A stretch of 64,000 bases of DNA from Melampsora larici-populina 98AG31 (lineage: Eukaryota > Basidiomycota > Pucciniomycetes > Pucciniales > Melampsoraceae), in assembly GCF_000204055.1 (NCBI RefSeq), contig NW_006768803.1, positions 537,607 through 601,606 of the forward strand, read 5' to 3'. Shown piece by piece: positions 1-12,238 of this stretch. Made by a program: the position numbers and the translations under genes. Numbering within the stretch: position 1 is the stretch's first letter; every line of letters begins with the position of its first letter. The notes under the pieces are model-generated. The model had not been told where the DNA came from. It ran no database searches and was given only the letters and a program-made list of their open reading frames with translations.

Positions 1-911
1 AGGTGGCACACCCCCCTCACTCAGGGCTTCCGTACCTAAATTCTGACACATCAATGTCGTACTTGGAAAAGAGCAATGCTTGTTCCTTTTTTCAATCAAA
101 TGATGATCAGTACAAAGTTAAGGCAGAAAGAGTACAAATGTACTCACTTGGAAATAATGTAACTTGAGACGTGGATCCGGGATGGTGGCACAGACCGGTG
201 CGGGTTTGGCAAGCACTTTCTTGAAGTAATCTTCAAGTTTAGCAATCATCTTGTTTGCAGCAGGCTTTAATTGATCAAAATCATATCTTCCAGACACCTA
301 TGTGTACAGCCATTCAGATTAGCAAATTTCAAAGTACATGTGAGTTTAACACAAAAGACTTACTGATTTGAGTCCTTGTAAGACTACAACGTAGATTGGA
401 ACAATTTGATGCATGGTTGGGAACTTTGACTTACAAAAAATCTCGGTTGCCTCACTGAGTGGTTCTAAAAAATCACACATTTGTTTGACATATTTCCACT
501 CAGTAGGTGACAGAGCAAACTTTTGAAAATCTTGACCCTTGCAGAACTTGTCACAAGATTCTTGGAGTCAAAGAAGTCGTCAAAACATATGATAAGATGA
601 GTTCCACCTTGTTGGAACATCAACAATCAGTCGATTTGGGGTGTTAGTAGGTTGTCTTTGAGCTGGCTCCACGTGGTCAATAGTTGGATCTTTCAACATA
701 TAGTCAACAGCCTCGTTCTCAGCAGCATCTTGCTCTGCAGCGGGAAGAGAATTGGTAGCACCCAAATTGTTAGTAGCAGGGGTGGAAGTACCCGCTGTGT
801 TGGCAGAAGCGTTGGTGGAAGTGTTTGAGGAAGCTGCAGAAGCCATCACCAGATCAAAGTCACGTCTCATCTTGACAATGTTGGCAAAAGCTTGAGCACA
901 TTGAGGGCTAT
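1..911 (-). pseudogene. hAT transposase 1, 3' part, decayed
   Basis: This is the downstream half of a hAT-family transposase gene that continues leftward out of the window. The 580-870 segment ends in the hAT signature TRWNSSYHMF. The next segment (about 370-540), read in another frame, matches the conserved hAT block with WKYVKQMCDFLEPLSEAT, followed by an intron and a block with ICDPRLK-like residues near 170-300. The same blocks occur in the same order in the better-preserved copy at 44790-47240. A poly-S/T/N/A stretch precedes the TRWN motif. The frame changes between blocks, so it is not a functional reading frame. The upstream half lies at 2510-3708, across an inserted element. Confidence 0.8.
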
Positions 912-916
912 ACCGG

Positions 917-2508
917 TGTAGAACTCCTACGCAGTGTAGCGTAGGCTGAGCCGGAGAAGGTAAGAATCACCACTCGTAAGAGCGGATGAAACTACGGTGC
1001 TTTTACGCTGCCTTCAACCTTAATTTTGTTGCAGTTTGAAAAGAACTAGAACAACTCTTAACAATTTTCTATCCCCACAAATTCCTCCTGTAACACAAAT
1101 TTAAGATTTTCAAAGGCTCCGCAAAGTTTGGCGGACTCCGATGATACCACACTCGACTCTACACGACGTTGTGATGCGAAGTTATGTGAATTTTGAATCT
1201 TAGAGATTTTATGGCGAAGTGTAATAAATTACACACAGGTCCGGTCTATGTAGCCCGGAACCCGTTCGACCCGGCCTCGACTTGGATCAAGAGGCGGGTT
1301 TGTCGCTGAATTCCGGTTTCGACGCCCTCACGACTGAATTTCGACACAGCTCAGCAGCTAATAAAACAACCGACAAAAAAAAAGAAACCAAGCCACAAGA
1401 CTTCGCTTTTAAATGCTAACACACAAAACAATCGATTAACTAGGTACGTTCTCTTCCTTTTCTAACTCTTTCTGTTTATGCGATTAACTAACTAAACAAA
1501 CTCTTGCTTTTGATTTCTAACTTCAAGATAGAACCCTTACACACCAACACTCATTCGATCTCAAGCCACACAATAATACTTTTAAGATACTCGATCACAC
1601 TTTTAGATGCACACAATAACACTCAGACACGAACACTACACAAAAACACGAACACCCCCATACGATGATTCCCTTTTTCTTTCAAAAACAGCTCCCCTTA
1701 TATACCCTTCAACGCTCCATCCTCCGACCGATTCCTCCTCTACTTTGCTCCTAGCTCATCCGACCGATTCTCTTGGCTCCTCCCACACTAAAACTTCAAC
1801 TCGACTCGATTCTTTCCTTTTCTTTTTCTCAGGTATGTCTTATTTCTTTCTATCTTTTCTTTCTCTATTCTTTTTCTTTCTTATTGTTTACTAACTGGTG
1901 TCTAATCTCCTTCCTGTTCTTTCATCCTTCTCTAGCTTCGCTTCGACTTCGATCTTTTATTTCAGTTCCTTAGGTTCGATCTTCTCTTCTTCTCAGGTAT
2001 GTCTTATTCTCTTTCCATCTTTCTTTCTCTTCTCTCTTGTTGTTCACTCTAACTTATCCCTTTCTTTCTATTGTTCTTTCTTCTAGTCCTCGTTCGATTT
2101 TGGTAGCTCAATCCCTAGTTTAAAATTTTTTTCTCTGATCGATATCTTTCGAGTCTATCTTGTTCTTTCGATTTGTACCCTTTGATAGGTGAGTTTCTTC
2201 CTTCTCTCCGCCCGAGTCCTCTTTTGCAGTCCCTGACTAATCTTCCTCTTTCTAATTTTCGATTTTCCTCTTTACCTTCTATTGTTTCTTATACTTTATT
2301 TTATTTAATTCTCTTGTCTTGTATTCTTTTAGTCTTTTATAGTTGTTTTTGAAATAAAGAAATGAATTAAATTGAATTAAAATGCATTGAAAAGTGAGAT
2401 GAGATGCTTGCGAGTAAAAAATTAATATGAGCCCATTAAAAAAAGTCTACGCTAAAAAAGATGCGTATAAAGAGAGGATGAGTTTGGAGCGTATATTCTG
2501 CTTTCCAC
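917..2508. mobile_element. Probable solo LTR (about 1.59 kb) inserted in hAT 1
   Basis: The hAT reading frame is interrupted here. The insert starts TGTAGAACTCC and ends near TTTCCAC(A); ACCGG occurs at 912-916 and again at 2509-2513, as expected for a 4-5 bp target duplication. There is no coding sequence. The interior has a TATA-like stretch (CTTATATACC near 1695), long pyrimidine tracts with a repeated TCTCAGGTATGTCTTA motif near 1829 and 1993, and an AATAAA-like site near 2353. Termini of the TG...CA type, a short duplication and promoter-like content suggest a solo LTR left after recombination. A non-autonomous LTR derivative is the alternative. The exact right end is ambiguous by one base. 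Confidence 0.6.
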
Positions 2509-2509
2509 A

Positions 2510-3708
2510 CCGGGTACACGCCATTAGGCCATGGCAGAGGTTGTAAATAGTCTTGAGATTGACTTGAGTCACATTGGGTGGGTCGACAAGAGTATGTATG
2601 TTTGATGTTGGTTCAGCCTTGTCCTTGTTGTTTTCAATGATTTCACCAAATACCTTTAAGCCTTCTTTCGCAGCAAGGTTGATTACGTGAGCTACACACC
2701 CATGAAACTGGGTCTTATGATCAAAGTTCATTCCTTCTGTTGATCCAATCACTCAACCAATTGCTGTGTTTGTACTGATGTTGTCTGCGGTCATTGCACT
2801 CAACTTTCTTGTTAGATTGTATTTCTTCAAATAGTTGAGGATGATGCTAGCAAAGTTGTTGGCATTGTGTGCACCTGGAAGATCACATCAGTCTCTTTGG
2901 AAGAGTTGAATTAACAAGCGATGAAGCAATGGAACTAACCTTTGATTTCAGCAATACCTAAAGTGATATCCATGAGATCCCAGTTGTTATTGATAAAGTG
3001 ACCGGTGAGAGACATAAACGGGACATTGTTTGGCAATGTCCAAGCATCTTGAGTGATTGCAATTGATTTTCAAGGTCCAAAGTGAAGCTTTTTAATGAAT
3101 TCCTCATAGTGATAGTAAATGCAGCGCATATGATTAGCGGTTGCCGTCCGTTTGACAAGCATACCGGCTGTGTGAGGGCTACATAGTTGCAAGAGTCTTT
3201 GAAACAATGGTTTTTTGACAATTGAGAACGGGAGATCATAATCGGCTATAAAATAACACATGTGTGTCTTGAGGGTGGCGATGTTGAGTTTATTCTATCA
3301 AATGAGATTGTAAAACAAGGATTTTGTGAGCACGTGTAATTTATTGATGTATTGAATATCCTTTCAAAAAATGAAAGGACTCGCTGTGTGACCTGTTTTG
3401 GCCTTCTTGAAAGCTCCAACAATGGTCCCTTCATGATCAGATAAAATTCCATCACACATACCATGTTTGATTTCAAGGTGGTTCTTCATGGATGATGTAC
3501 TACCCCTCGTATCACAGGTCAACTCCTTCCCACATTCTTTTCCATTGGCCACTACAAATTGACACTTGTTTTTTTCTGAATCAGTTAGCTTAACAAAATA
3601 CTTCCAAACCCAGCTTATACGAGCAGTTGCAGTTGAAGAAGTATCCCCGAGATTGGAATTTTTGGCTTGGGAGGCGGTGTCAGTAGTGGTACCTGGGGCT
3701 GAAGACAT
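2510..3708 (-). pseudogene. hAT transposase 1, 5' part (BED finger and first catalytic block)
   Basis: The ATG at 3708 opens an exon with a BED-type zinc finger: WKYFVKLTDSEKNKCQF, then CGKEL and KNHLEIKHG. Later exons carry ADYDLPFSIV...TAGMLVKR (3070-3261), ITQDAWTLPNN with the first catalytic Asp, MTADN with the second Asp, and GCVAHVINLAA (2447-2752). Order and spacing follow the intact copy at 44790-47240. In-frame TGA codons at 3070-3072 and 2753-2755 break the frame, both in a TTGA context. The gene is interrupted at 2509 by the LTR-like insert and resumes at 911. Confidence 0.8.
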
Positions 3709-4886
3709 TGTGAATTGTTGATTTGAGTTTTATTCAATTGTGATTGAGCGGTGATAGACCAATGAATGATTTTTTTCAGATAAACTATAATAAGATTTAT
3801 AATAAGATTTTATTTGGTGACTCAAAGAAAAACAATAAGACCATCCAAAAATGACCCGGACCGGTCAAGAAAGCCTTGGGTAGGCATAGAGCTGGGCTCA
3901 ATTTCAGCTGAGCGTGATTTTTTTTTGGCCGAGCGTGATTTTGTTGGCCTGAACACCGGATATCCGGTTTGGTTGGCGGATTTGGTATTTTAACAGAAAA
4001 AAACCGGCCAGAGAAAAACCGGCCGGGTTTTTTTCCACAATAGCCAACTGTTCGGTTGGCGGAATGGGCTCATATCACCGGATAGTTGCCGGGTGACAGC
4101 TTGATCTAGGTGGGCTCTTGACATCACGTGCCACTGCTTCCACATGACCAATACAGAACACCTGTACAGCCAACCTTTGTGAAAACAAATGTATTGCTCC
4201 TCTATTATCCTTGTTCAAGCATATTTGATTCACTCAACCAAGTATTGACCCCCACTCTAGGTACACCACTGTGTGAGGTGTTTTTTTACCCCCTACATCC
4301 CAAAATAATGATTGGGGGTCTGTTTCAGACCTCACACAATTGGGGGACCACTGGAGATGCTCTAAGGGCACATATTTGTGGGCTGCTGTTGCATATGTTT
4401 GTGGCATACAGAGGGACCTACACTGGCCACTTAACGTACTTTTAGCCATGCAGTATGGTGATTCAATTCAAGCTAAAATCCAAGCTCAAGGAGCAAGATG
4501 TACATGTGTATGTCAGTAATTCATCCATACATGTGTATGGTAGGACCTACATAAGGCAGTTTAGTCTAAGGAGGGAAAAGCCATGACTTGAGGGTGCTTA
4601 GCATGCTGTAAACTCACGCTTCAACAATGTGACAAATTGTCACTCAGATTCTGTGTATGCACTCTGCAAGTCTGAGTAATACACTGCATACTCAGACTCA
4701 AGTAACAGAGCTTTCCTCACAGTGGTTGCCCATACATAGCTCTAAGAGGGTCTTACAATTATCATCATGTCCTTGTGGCAGTCTCTTGACAATGAGCGCA
4801 CACGGACTGCTTTTGAGGCACAAAGTCAACTCGTGTGCGCACATTGACGGGCAAACACCACAGGGACACGGTGTATGGTATACAAA
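3709..4886. other. Noncoding flank of hAT 1, repeat-like
   Basis: No convincing gene. The stretch 3840-4110 has features of a hAT subterminal region: a 14-bp perfect palindrome ACCGGATATCCGGT near 3954, paired ACCGGCC blocks, and TTGGTTGGCGGA / TCGGTTGGCGGA direct copies. The segment around 4330-4440 has the look of a degraded MITE. No terminal inverted repeat or target duplication could be fixed. Confidence 0.3.
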
Positions 4887-4888
4887 TA

Positions 4889-5129
4889 TTGTTCAGAAAA
4901 TTTCCAGAAGATTTTTTCCAGAACACCAGAACCCTTCTGGTGTTTGGTGTTCTGGAAAACATAAATTCCTGTGAGCTAGGTTCCACTTTGTGCCGCAGTC
5001 ATGTACTCAGGATTCTGGCATTCTGGACTGCTGGGGCGTTCAAACTTCCAGAACAACAAAAGGCCAGATACCACTATAATTTTTCTTTCTGAAATTCTGG
5101 GAAAAATTATCTGGAAATCTTCAGAACAA
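4889..5129. mobile_element. 241-bp TA-flanked MITE
   Basis: The left end TTGTTCAGAAAATTTCCAG and the right end, read on the other strand as TTGTTCTGAAGATTTCCAG, form inverted terminal repeats that stay alignable for about 35 bp. TA lies immediately outside both ends (4887-4888 and 5130-5131), the duplication typical of Tc1/mariner-type transposition. A second internal 15-bp perfect inverted repeat (TTTTCCAGAACACCA and its complement) lies at about 4914-4959. No coding capacity, so mobilisation would need a transposase in trans. The ends differ from those of the mariner-type unit at 14690-19844. Confidence 0.7.
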
Positions 5130-5131
5130 TA

Positions 5132-7160
5132 ATGCACAATCGCAGACTAGCACCGCCCAAAGGCTGGCCAGGACTACAAAAACCAGAAAAAAAACGGCAA
5201 AAACCAAACTTAAAGGCACAATTGGGCAGAATCTGAGCAAGCTGTTATAATGTCATAAATTTTGACTCTGTGGGAGTTCAAGGTGAAGTTTTCTAGATTA
5301 CTACCCCTTATGGGGGCATTCCAGGGTCCTGGCTGCAATCAAATCCCTTTGGATCATCCAGACAGATTTGTACCAGTCTAGGAGCAAAATCTTTAACAAT
5401 TTCCAATAGCGACCATCACAGAAAGATACAAGTTCACTAGCACATCATTTCTCACAACCATGAAAGTTATCCTCAAATATATGTCAAATATTCTTGAATG
5501 TGGTCTTCAAAACAACTAACACATATGTGACCAAATACCAAGCCAAGCATTGCCAACATAGATTCTTTGGGTTGAGAAATCAAAGGCATCATTGGAGGCA
5601 AATCCTGACAGACTTCATCCAAGGTTGTGATCTGAGGTATTCTTTTGCACTAAGAATTACCTTGGATTAGAAACTTAGAAAGGTCACATCCAAGGGTTGG
5701 TATTGGAGGAGTGAAGTCAAGGTGGGGTTGCTCAGTGTTGTCCTATGTTGGCACAGGCAGCCCCAAGTCCAGGTCAGAGACTCACTCTGGGTGCTACAAG
5801 GGGCTAAACACATCTCCTTGTCCTGTTGGTCATGTCTGTGATTTGACTGAATTCCACCTCAACAAAACACAGCACATGTTTGGGATGAGCAGCTCAAGAT
5901 TTGGTATCAATTAGGGCCAAGAGCTTTTGTGTAGCTTTTCAAGTAACACAGGAAATTCAAGGTCCAATGATGATCAAAACAGGATGATAATATAACAGGA
6001 CCTAACTAAATTACTTTTTCTCTTAACATGCTATTGCCATGACATTCCACACCATGTGTATGCCCTATATGTACCCAAGTATACAAGAGTGATATATTTG
6101 TTGGAAAATAAATTAGCAAAAACCAGCACAAGATTAGCTTAACAAAGCCCATCTATGCAGACCCATATGGCAGCTGTGAAATTGTGATCTGCAGCACACA
6201 TTGCAATTGAAATAATTTGTTCAATGACCATGTGCCATACTTTTGAACCAGAGTCATTGATTTGAAGATTCACTTTAGGCAAGTATCAGTGGAGCTCTTT
6301 ACATGAAATTATAATACCCAAAGCCACATATGTACAAATATATAGTTTTCATATATACTGTCTTTGGCAAACAAAAACAAATATACTTTTGGTCTTGTTT
6401 TCCCTGCACATACTTACTTTTTGACTTCTTCAGAATCCTGCAATCTTGGGTTTCCAAAAACTAGGCAGGGTCAGACAAAGTAAGATCCTTCCGGCTGCCT
6501 TTCATCTTTTTCATCAACGCACTAACAACCCCACTGCACGTCAGCAACTTCAACAGAATTCCCTCGTTTAATGTTTGATTCATATCATCTAAGAATCCAA
6601 CAATTAAAATTTGGCAAAGATGATTGGGTTTGAACTGATTGATTGGGACAAAGGACTGGTATGTAAGTGAGTAATAGCGATACCAATGGGAAAAGTAGGC
6701 ATGGGGTCCTCAAAGCCACAGATTTTTGGGTAAGATTTAAGTTAGTTTTTGCCCGCCCAAAACAATCAAGACTCTAGGCTTAAAAACAGTCATAATCTGC
6801 CTTTCAACTTTCAGTACCGCTAATGTATAGCAATCTGCAATCTTGGAATTTTCCCAGAGTCTGGGAAGCAGAGTTGAGAATCTTTCTGATGGCGGATACG
6901 GCACACCTGGGGCCGGGGCACACCACTTGGGCACAGACTTTGGAGTGGCACGATCAGGCTGCATAATCTGGCGGCTTGAGGTAGACTGGCTTGTTGTTTG
7001 TGCAGGGCGCACATAGGCGGCGCGGAATGCGCGCATGTGCATGTCAAACAAGCCTCATGATACAATCGACATTCGTCATTTGATTTGATTTCCAATTGCA
7101 TTTAGCTGTCTTCGCCGAATAACACTTCTATCAATCCAATATTATCATCGTCAAGCAATC
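5132..7160. other. Two kilobases without a recognisable gene
   Basis: Only short ORFs with no family signature were seen, on either strand. The last 150 bases before 7161 are the 5' flank of the membrane-protein gene. No repeat structure, terminal inverted repeat or RNA gene was recognised. Confidence 0.4.
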
Positions 7161-9400
7161 ATGTCTCAACCAAATGATGATATCAAAAAGCAAAATACTC
7201 CCAATGAAACCGAACCATTGTTACGTGAGTTGAATTTATAAAGTCAATATCAAAGAATTCCTTATCTCTTCAACTTATCTTTTACTCCTTTCTTAGCTCA
7301 ACCTGGTCCATCTCAATCTCAATCTCAAGCTCAACCTGTTCAAGATAGGCCTAAGACTGTAAGACATCATCGTAGAACTTTATCCGGTCGATCAGTTAGA
7401 TCTGGTCATTTCCAATTTGGGTTAGTTCAACTTCTTTATTCTCTGAAAGACTCTTTATTGATAAGACCCTTATACTTCTTTAAAATCTTACTATAACAGT
7501 CCTAGTTATCATCCGAATATCTATCCCGCTGTCAATGATCCATTTACTAGACAATCTAAGAGAGCCGCCGATGCTCGTGCTCGCTCAAGGTTTGTGTCAA
7601 AGTATTTGAATTGAAAGTCATCAAGTTTCGTTCTTATGATGAATTCTTCTAATCGATTGATCAACAAACCCAAAGGTTCTTTAAAGCTCTTTTGTTAGGT
7701 GTAGGGTTATGGATTGTGATCGGATTGGTACTTGGATGGACTAGTTGGCAAGAATCAGGTTGGGGAGATGGAAACAATCGAGTTGAGTGATTTCTTTCGA
7801 ATTCTTACATTGATTTTGTTGTTAATTGATTTCAAACCTTTGTTCATTTTGCTTCAAAGTTGAATTATGGAGCTAAACCTGAAATCCCCAAACAAGAAGG
7901 AAATGTAGTCCAATGTGCAAGTTTTGAAAAAGAAACTAATTTAGGAAACAAGATTAAATCTAAGAGTGAATTTATGATTTCTTTGAAAGAAGATAGTCAT
8001 TTTTTTATTCATAGTAAAGGTAGTTTTGCGAAAGGTAGAATTTCGATTGGAATCTCAGATTCCAATGAATCCAAGAAAGTCAAAGTTGAAGTTTTAGCAC
8101 TTTACAATGATGAAGCTTTAATCGATTTAATGAATGTTTGTGAAGTGATTGGTCATGAAGGTGATCATCATAAAGCTGGTTTAGCCATTTATGTGAGTCG
8201 AAGTTATTGGATTGGATGAGATGGGATTGGTTCATAAGCTTGACTGATCCATGTTGCTTCTCTTGAATTTCTTTGCGGCATAATAGACACCTTCACCGGA
8301 AGTAGGACCCTACCCAGAATCAGATCTTGAATTCAGACTTAACATCGTTTTACCCAGATCGTTAAAGTCTCTTTATACTTTTGAAATCAGAGGTGATCTA
8401 TTTACAATCAAAACGGATGATCTTAGTTCTATTGATATCACTCGATTAGATCTTGGTACGACTGTCGGTTCCATTACGCTTTCAAACATTTTGAGTCACA
8501 TAGTTCGAATCAGAACTAAGAATGGAGATGTAGAAGGTTCTTTCAATGTTAGTAAAACATTGAGTTTGGCTACTACCAATGGTGCTATCAACGCAGAGGT
8601 AAGCTTATCCTTTTTGACCTTTCTATGCCTCTCTTTACCTTTCTTTACTTCTCTTTACCTCTCTTTACCTCTCTTTACCTTTCTTTACCTCTCTTTACCT
8701 CTCTTTACCTCTCTTTACGTCTCTTTACCTGTCTTCGACCGTAGCTTATCAAATACGGTTTTCTGTAGATCGGTCTCTTTCCACCGTCTGAAGAAGATTC
8801 TGAATTACCTCAATTACCACCGAACCCACCATCGAAAGCTTCATCACCTGACAATTATACTTCAGTTCATGCTACTACTACCAATGGAGCCGTGATTTTG
8901 AAATATACTCATCATCCTGTTGATCAAACTCTTTATAGTTTTGTTTCATCTACTAATGGAAAAGCCGAAGTTCAACATCCCCCAGCTTTCGAGGTCTGTT
9001 CCAGATTTATCTTTTCTCTGTTTACAAATTGTAGCGATTGAACGTATATTTTTCTTGGGTGGGCTGTGTCACTTTGCAGGGACAATTTGAAGCTGAAACA
9101 GTTTGGGGATCAGCGACTGTTGAAGGACCGCACAGCAAGAAAGATCCAAAAGAAGGTGGGCATAGGATCAGGAAGAAGATCGTCAGATCTGATCGTGACG
9201 AACTTGGTTATCGTCATATCTCAGGTTGTGAGTTTCGATTTTATTTGTCATGATCTTTGGGACGTTACACTCAGCTGCAACTTTTTTCGTTCTGAATAGC
9301 TGTTTGGTGGGACGAAGGCGATGGAGAAGAGGATAAAAAAGGAAAAGGAGAGAGTTTGGTGAAAACTACACTTGGATCTGCTAAGATTGTATTTAAATGA
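7161..9400 (+). CDS. Single-pass membrane protein, nine exons, unknown function
   Basis: Nine exons fit with consistent phases: 7161-7224, 7297-7420, 7500-7589, 7676-7781, 7860-8192, 8287-8598, 8769-8993, 9080-9224 and 9300-9400. They give 499 residues. The N-terminus is hydrophilic with an SQSQSQ run and basic patches (HHRR, KRAADARARSR). A single hydrophobic segment (LLLGVGLWIVIGLVLGW) follows at about residues 97-114. The long C-terminal part is rich in beta-type repeats such as TTNGAI, TTNGAV and STNGKA. This resembles the adhesin/DUF4097-like beta-helix proteins that fungi carry behind a membrane anchor, but I do not assign a family. No signal peptide, so a type II orientation with the C-terminal domain outside is inferred. 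All splice sites are GT-AG. It looks intact and host-encoded. Confidence 0.75.
8621..8733 (+). repeat. Intronic 10-bp minisatellite
   Basis: About ten tandem variants of CTCTTTACCT fill most of intron 6 of the membrane-protein gene. The pyrimidine-rich array ends shortly before the acceptor, so it may serve as an extended polypyrimidine tract. Copy number is likely to vary between strains. Confidence 0.8.
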
Positions 9401-10172
9401 AATTGATCAGCAACGTCAATTTATTGGTTTGAACATTGTTTTTTGGTTTATTAAAAAAATTCTTTTTCAATGGTGTGATAAAAAAAACTCCCTTTTCTCT
9501 ATTTGTCTCCCTCTCTCTTTCAAGTTATATTCTATGATCTTTTTTCTTTTATTACTGCATCTCTGTTTTTTTAAGTGAAGGTTGACTTTTTGTTGGTGTC
9601 TATCCGTCTTTTGACCAGTGTTGTTAATTTTTGTCACTGGCAAAAGAAGATACAAGATTCTATCAAGATTTGGTTTTGGTTTTGATCATTGAATCATTTG
9701 TATCATTTCTGATTATTATGAATTTATGATTTATTTTTGAAGGTTCTCTTAATGAAGAATTAATCATAAGTTTTGAGAAAAGTACATGTTGAGCATAAAG
9801 ATTGTTCAAAAGTTCATTTTGCTTGGTTATCTTTCTAATTCCAAGATACAGTCAAATGAGTTTGTCAAGATTGAACCTAAATCATCAGTTATATTATGAT
9901 AGCTGTTATGAGTAATTTGTAATGCACACAGGTATGTATCAAGCTATGGTACTTTGCTTTTTATTTATGTTTTTGATAACAGCAAGAAACTAAAAAAATT
10001 GCTCAGAGATTACATTATGAAAAATCAACTCAGTACATTCAACCACAAGGAGCTGGTAGACCATTTGCCTCTTGGGACCTCAGGTATCTGATTTTTTTCA
10101 TCTTTTTTATGAGAGAAGGTTGTAAGGTTAAGCACGAAAAGTATATGCATTCTCTTGAATTAAATGATCAGA
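9401..10172. other. Intergenic, AT-rich
   Basis: No gene recognised. A pyrimidine-rich tract near 9490-9570 lies shortly after the membrane-protein stop. A short open segment near 9985-10080 (plus) has codon-like composition but no start, motif or exon partner that I could identify. Confidence 0.3.
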
Positions 10173-11575
10173 TCAATTATGAAAGAACTTCCCTGAAAGG
10201 AAAGTCAATGTACTATCAAGTGTTTTTCCAAATGTATTCTCCACAGCTGTGAATACTTTATCAAGTACATCAACACCAACAGCCTTAGCTTTCACTAATG
10301 CATTCTGTGCCCATTGGTTTCCATGATTCATAGCTATAATTACCCATGCTTTTGCGTCATTTGATGACATGGGTATCCATTCTGTTTTGAAATTCTGCAA
10401 TCTTGTGATCAGTCCTTGTCTTATATTTTGTGATGTGATTCCCTGTTGATTTGCATGAGGTATGTTTGAGACTAAGGAGTTTGTCAACCTCTGGGTTGGT
10501 GTTTCTTTCTTTGGGGGAATCCTCTTTGGGACTTCCAAGATTTCTGTAGTTTGTGTTCTTGGATTCCTTTCACCTGTGCGATGGGTTTCACTTCCTTCAT
10601 TGATCTCTATAATCTCACCTGTAGAAGCTTAATGATTAGAAATCTCATTGAAATACTCATAGACTTAATTGCATCAAAAATACCTACTTGTTGTATGTCC
10701 TCGTGCATTTGAAGGAGTTGTATCCCAGTTGGCTGATTGAATGGGGGTCCCTTTGCAGATGAGAGGATTGATGTCAGTATGCTTGAAAGGATACCATTTC
10801 CAGGTTGAACTTGAACCAGTTGACATCTAATCTATGAGTGATGCAGAATTCCAAGGAGATTCTGAACACCTTGTATCCTTGTATCTGGGATTTTCTTGTA
10901 ACAAAACAAATTGCATTAAGGCCATTACCTTCAATGATCATTACGCTTTTCCCTGTAGTTATTGAAGGATTGAATATCATTTGAATATTAAATCAATCCC
11001 ATTAGATAAGCCAAACAATAATCTCATGAGACTAGGGAGTAGAGACTACACACTTTTCCTTGGTCCTTGCTGTTTGGAACTGCTTTGATCTTTTGGTAAT
11101 AGATTTTAGAGGAATCATTAGTTGATTGGGTAATTCTGGATGAAATTATGAGAAATATAATCAACTAACCATCTGTGCTCTTGGCTGATGGATAAGATCC
11201 AAATAAAAAATATCATCAGCTGGGTAATATGAATCCCATCTGAAGTTTCCAGTATGGCTTGCCTCCTACAGAGTCTTCATTATCCAGTATTATTAACATA
11301 CGGTACCCATTCGCCCCATGGACAACATGAAGTGAGAATGTTTGCACCAAAGGGGACTTACTCATCTTAGCTTTCAGTTTTGATACCAACTCTTTTACAT
11401 TTGGTTGAATTATGTCGATTCTGAGGTAAAATTATGAACCTGAACTATGAAAAGATATGGTCTACTTACTCTGTGTTGTTTCAGACAGCATGACTTGTCC
11501 TTTTTCTTTGAAGTCTTTTCCTTTTTCTTTCAAGTGTCCTAAGAAACTGGTACTCAACTTTCCATCAATATGACA
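10173..11575 (-). CDS. Multi-exon gene of unknown function, partial model
   Basis: Several open segments on the minus strand are bounded by plausible GT-AG sites. From 5' to 3' they are a lysine-rich exon near 11545-11470 (HLKEKGKDFKEKG), a short exon near 11425-11365, an exon near 11273-11172 (FRWDSYYPADDIFYLDL), an exon near 11130-11055 (IPLKSITKRSKQFQ), one starting MSTGSSSTWKWYPFKHTD near 10830, and the terminal exon ending at 10173 (KAWVIIAMNHGNQWAQN). The stop at 10173 is clear, but the start is not found. It is not linkable in phase to the secreted-protein gene just upstream. The family is unknown; the protein-like composition suggests a real gene or recent pseudogene. Confidence 0.4.
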
Positions 11576-11591
11576 AGTAATAAACAAGATA

Positions 11592-12238
11592 CTAACTCGT
11601 TATGATCCTTGCTCGATCATTAATCGATCGTCCTTCCTCATCGTGAACAAGGTCGTTCAATTTGGTACTCGCTTTCGTCCCAAGTGCCACAGCTCATCTT
11701 TAGCCAACAAGATAACTCCTTGAAAGCTACTTCTTCAAGAAGACTTTCTCCTCAAACAAAGATAATGAACTCACCTTTACCAACCATCGCTTTCATCTGG
11801 TCTCTTTTTCTAGGGTTGACTGGTTCCGTCCTTGCTTCGTAAGCCTCTTGTTGGTTATGGAGGTTGTTCAATCGGGTTTCTATTTTTTTTCCAGCTGCAA
11901 TAACACACCTTTAGCTGTCTACTTAGAAATTCCACCAAAGCTGGAACTCGAGTACGATGTTTTTCCCAGATGAAAGGTATGCACTCACTTTGCCGAAGTT
12001 TCTCTTTGATCTTGTCCCTTTTTCTAGGTTTCACTTGTTCTACCCCTGCTTCAAAAGTCTCTGGTTTCTTATGGATGGCCCCATTTGTTGTACCCATGCC
12101 ATGCAACTCTTTTGTGAATCCGACCGCTTCCTGTCCACGATGAATGGTATCACTGGCATCCATATCCTCTGCATTGTGCATAGGTCTCGCAACCAAGATG
12201 GACACTTGGAAGAGAAACAAAAGTTTCAAAAGTTTCAT
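11592..12238 (-). CDS. Small secreted protein, candidate effector
   Basis: The ATG at 12238 is followed by a typical signal peptide (MKLLKLLFLFQVSILVARP). Three exons with matching phase (11989-12238, 11775-11846, 11592-11692) give about 140 residues. The mature part is hydrophilic, without cysteines in this model. A charged motif appears twice: FEAGVEQVKPRKRD at the end of exon 1 and YEARTEPVNPRKRD in exon 2, each followed a few codons later by a GTGAGT donor, which indicates exon duplication. Exon 3 is the least certain because other acceptors are possible, one giving a short cysteine-containing tail. There is no homology call. Small size, secretion signal and lack of known domains make it an effector candidate if this is a rust fungus. 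Confidence 0.5.

Noticed and set aside
8621..8733. CRISPR-like array
   Set aside because: Ten-base pyrimidine units without spacers inside a spliceosomal intron; a plain minisatellite.
10173..12238. One continuous secreted-protein gene across both minus-strand models
   Set aside because: No donor/acceptor pair joins the two models in a common phase, and an in-frame TAG ends the upstream one at 11592.
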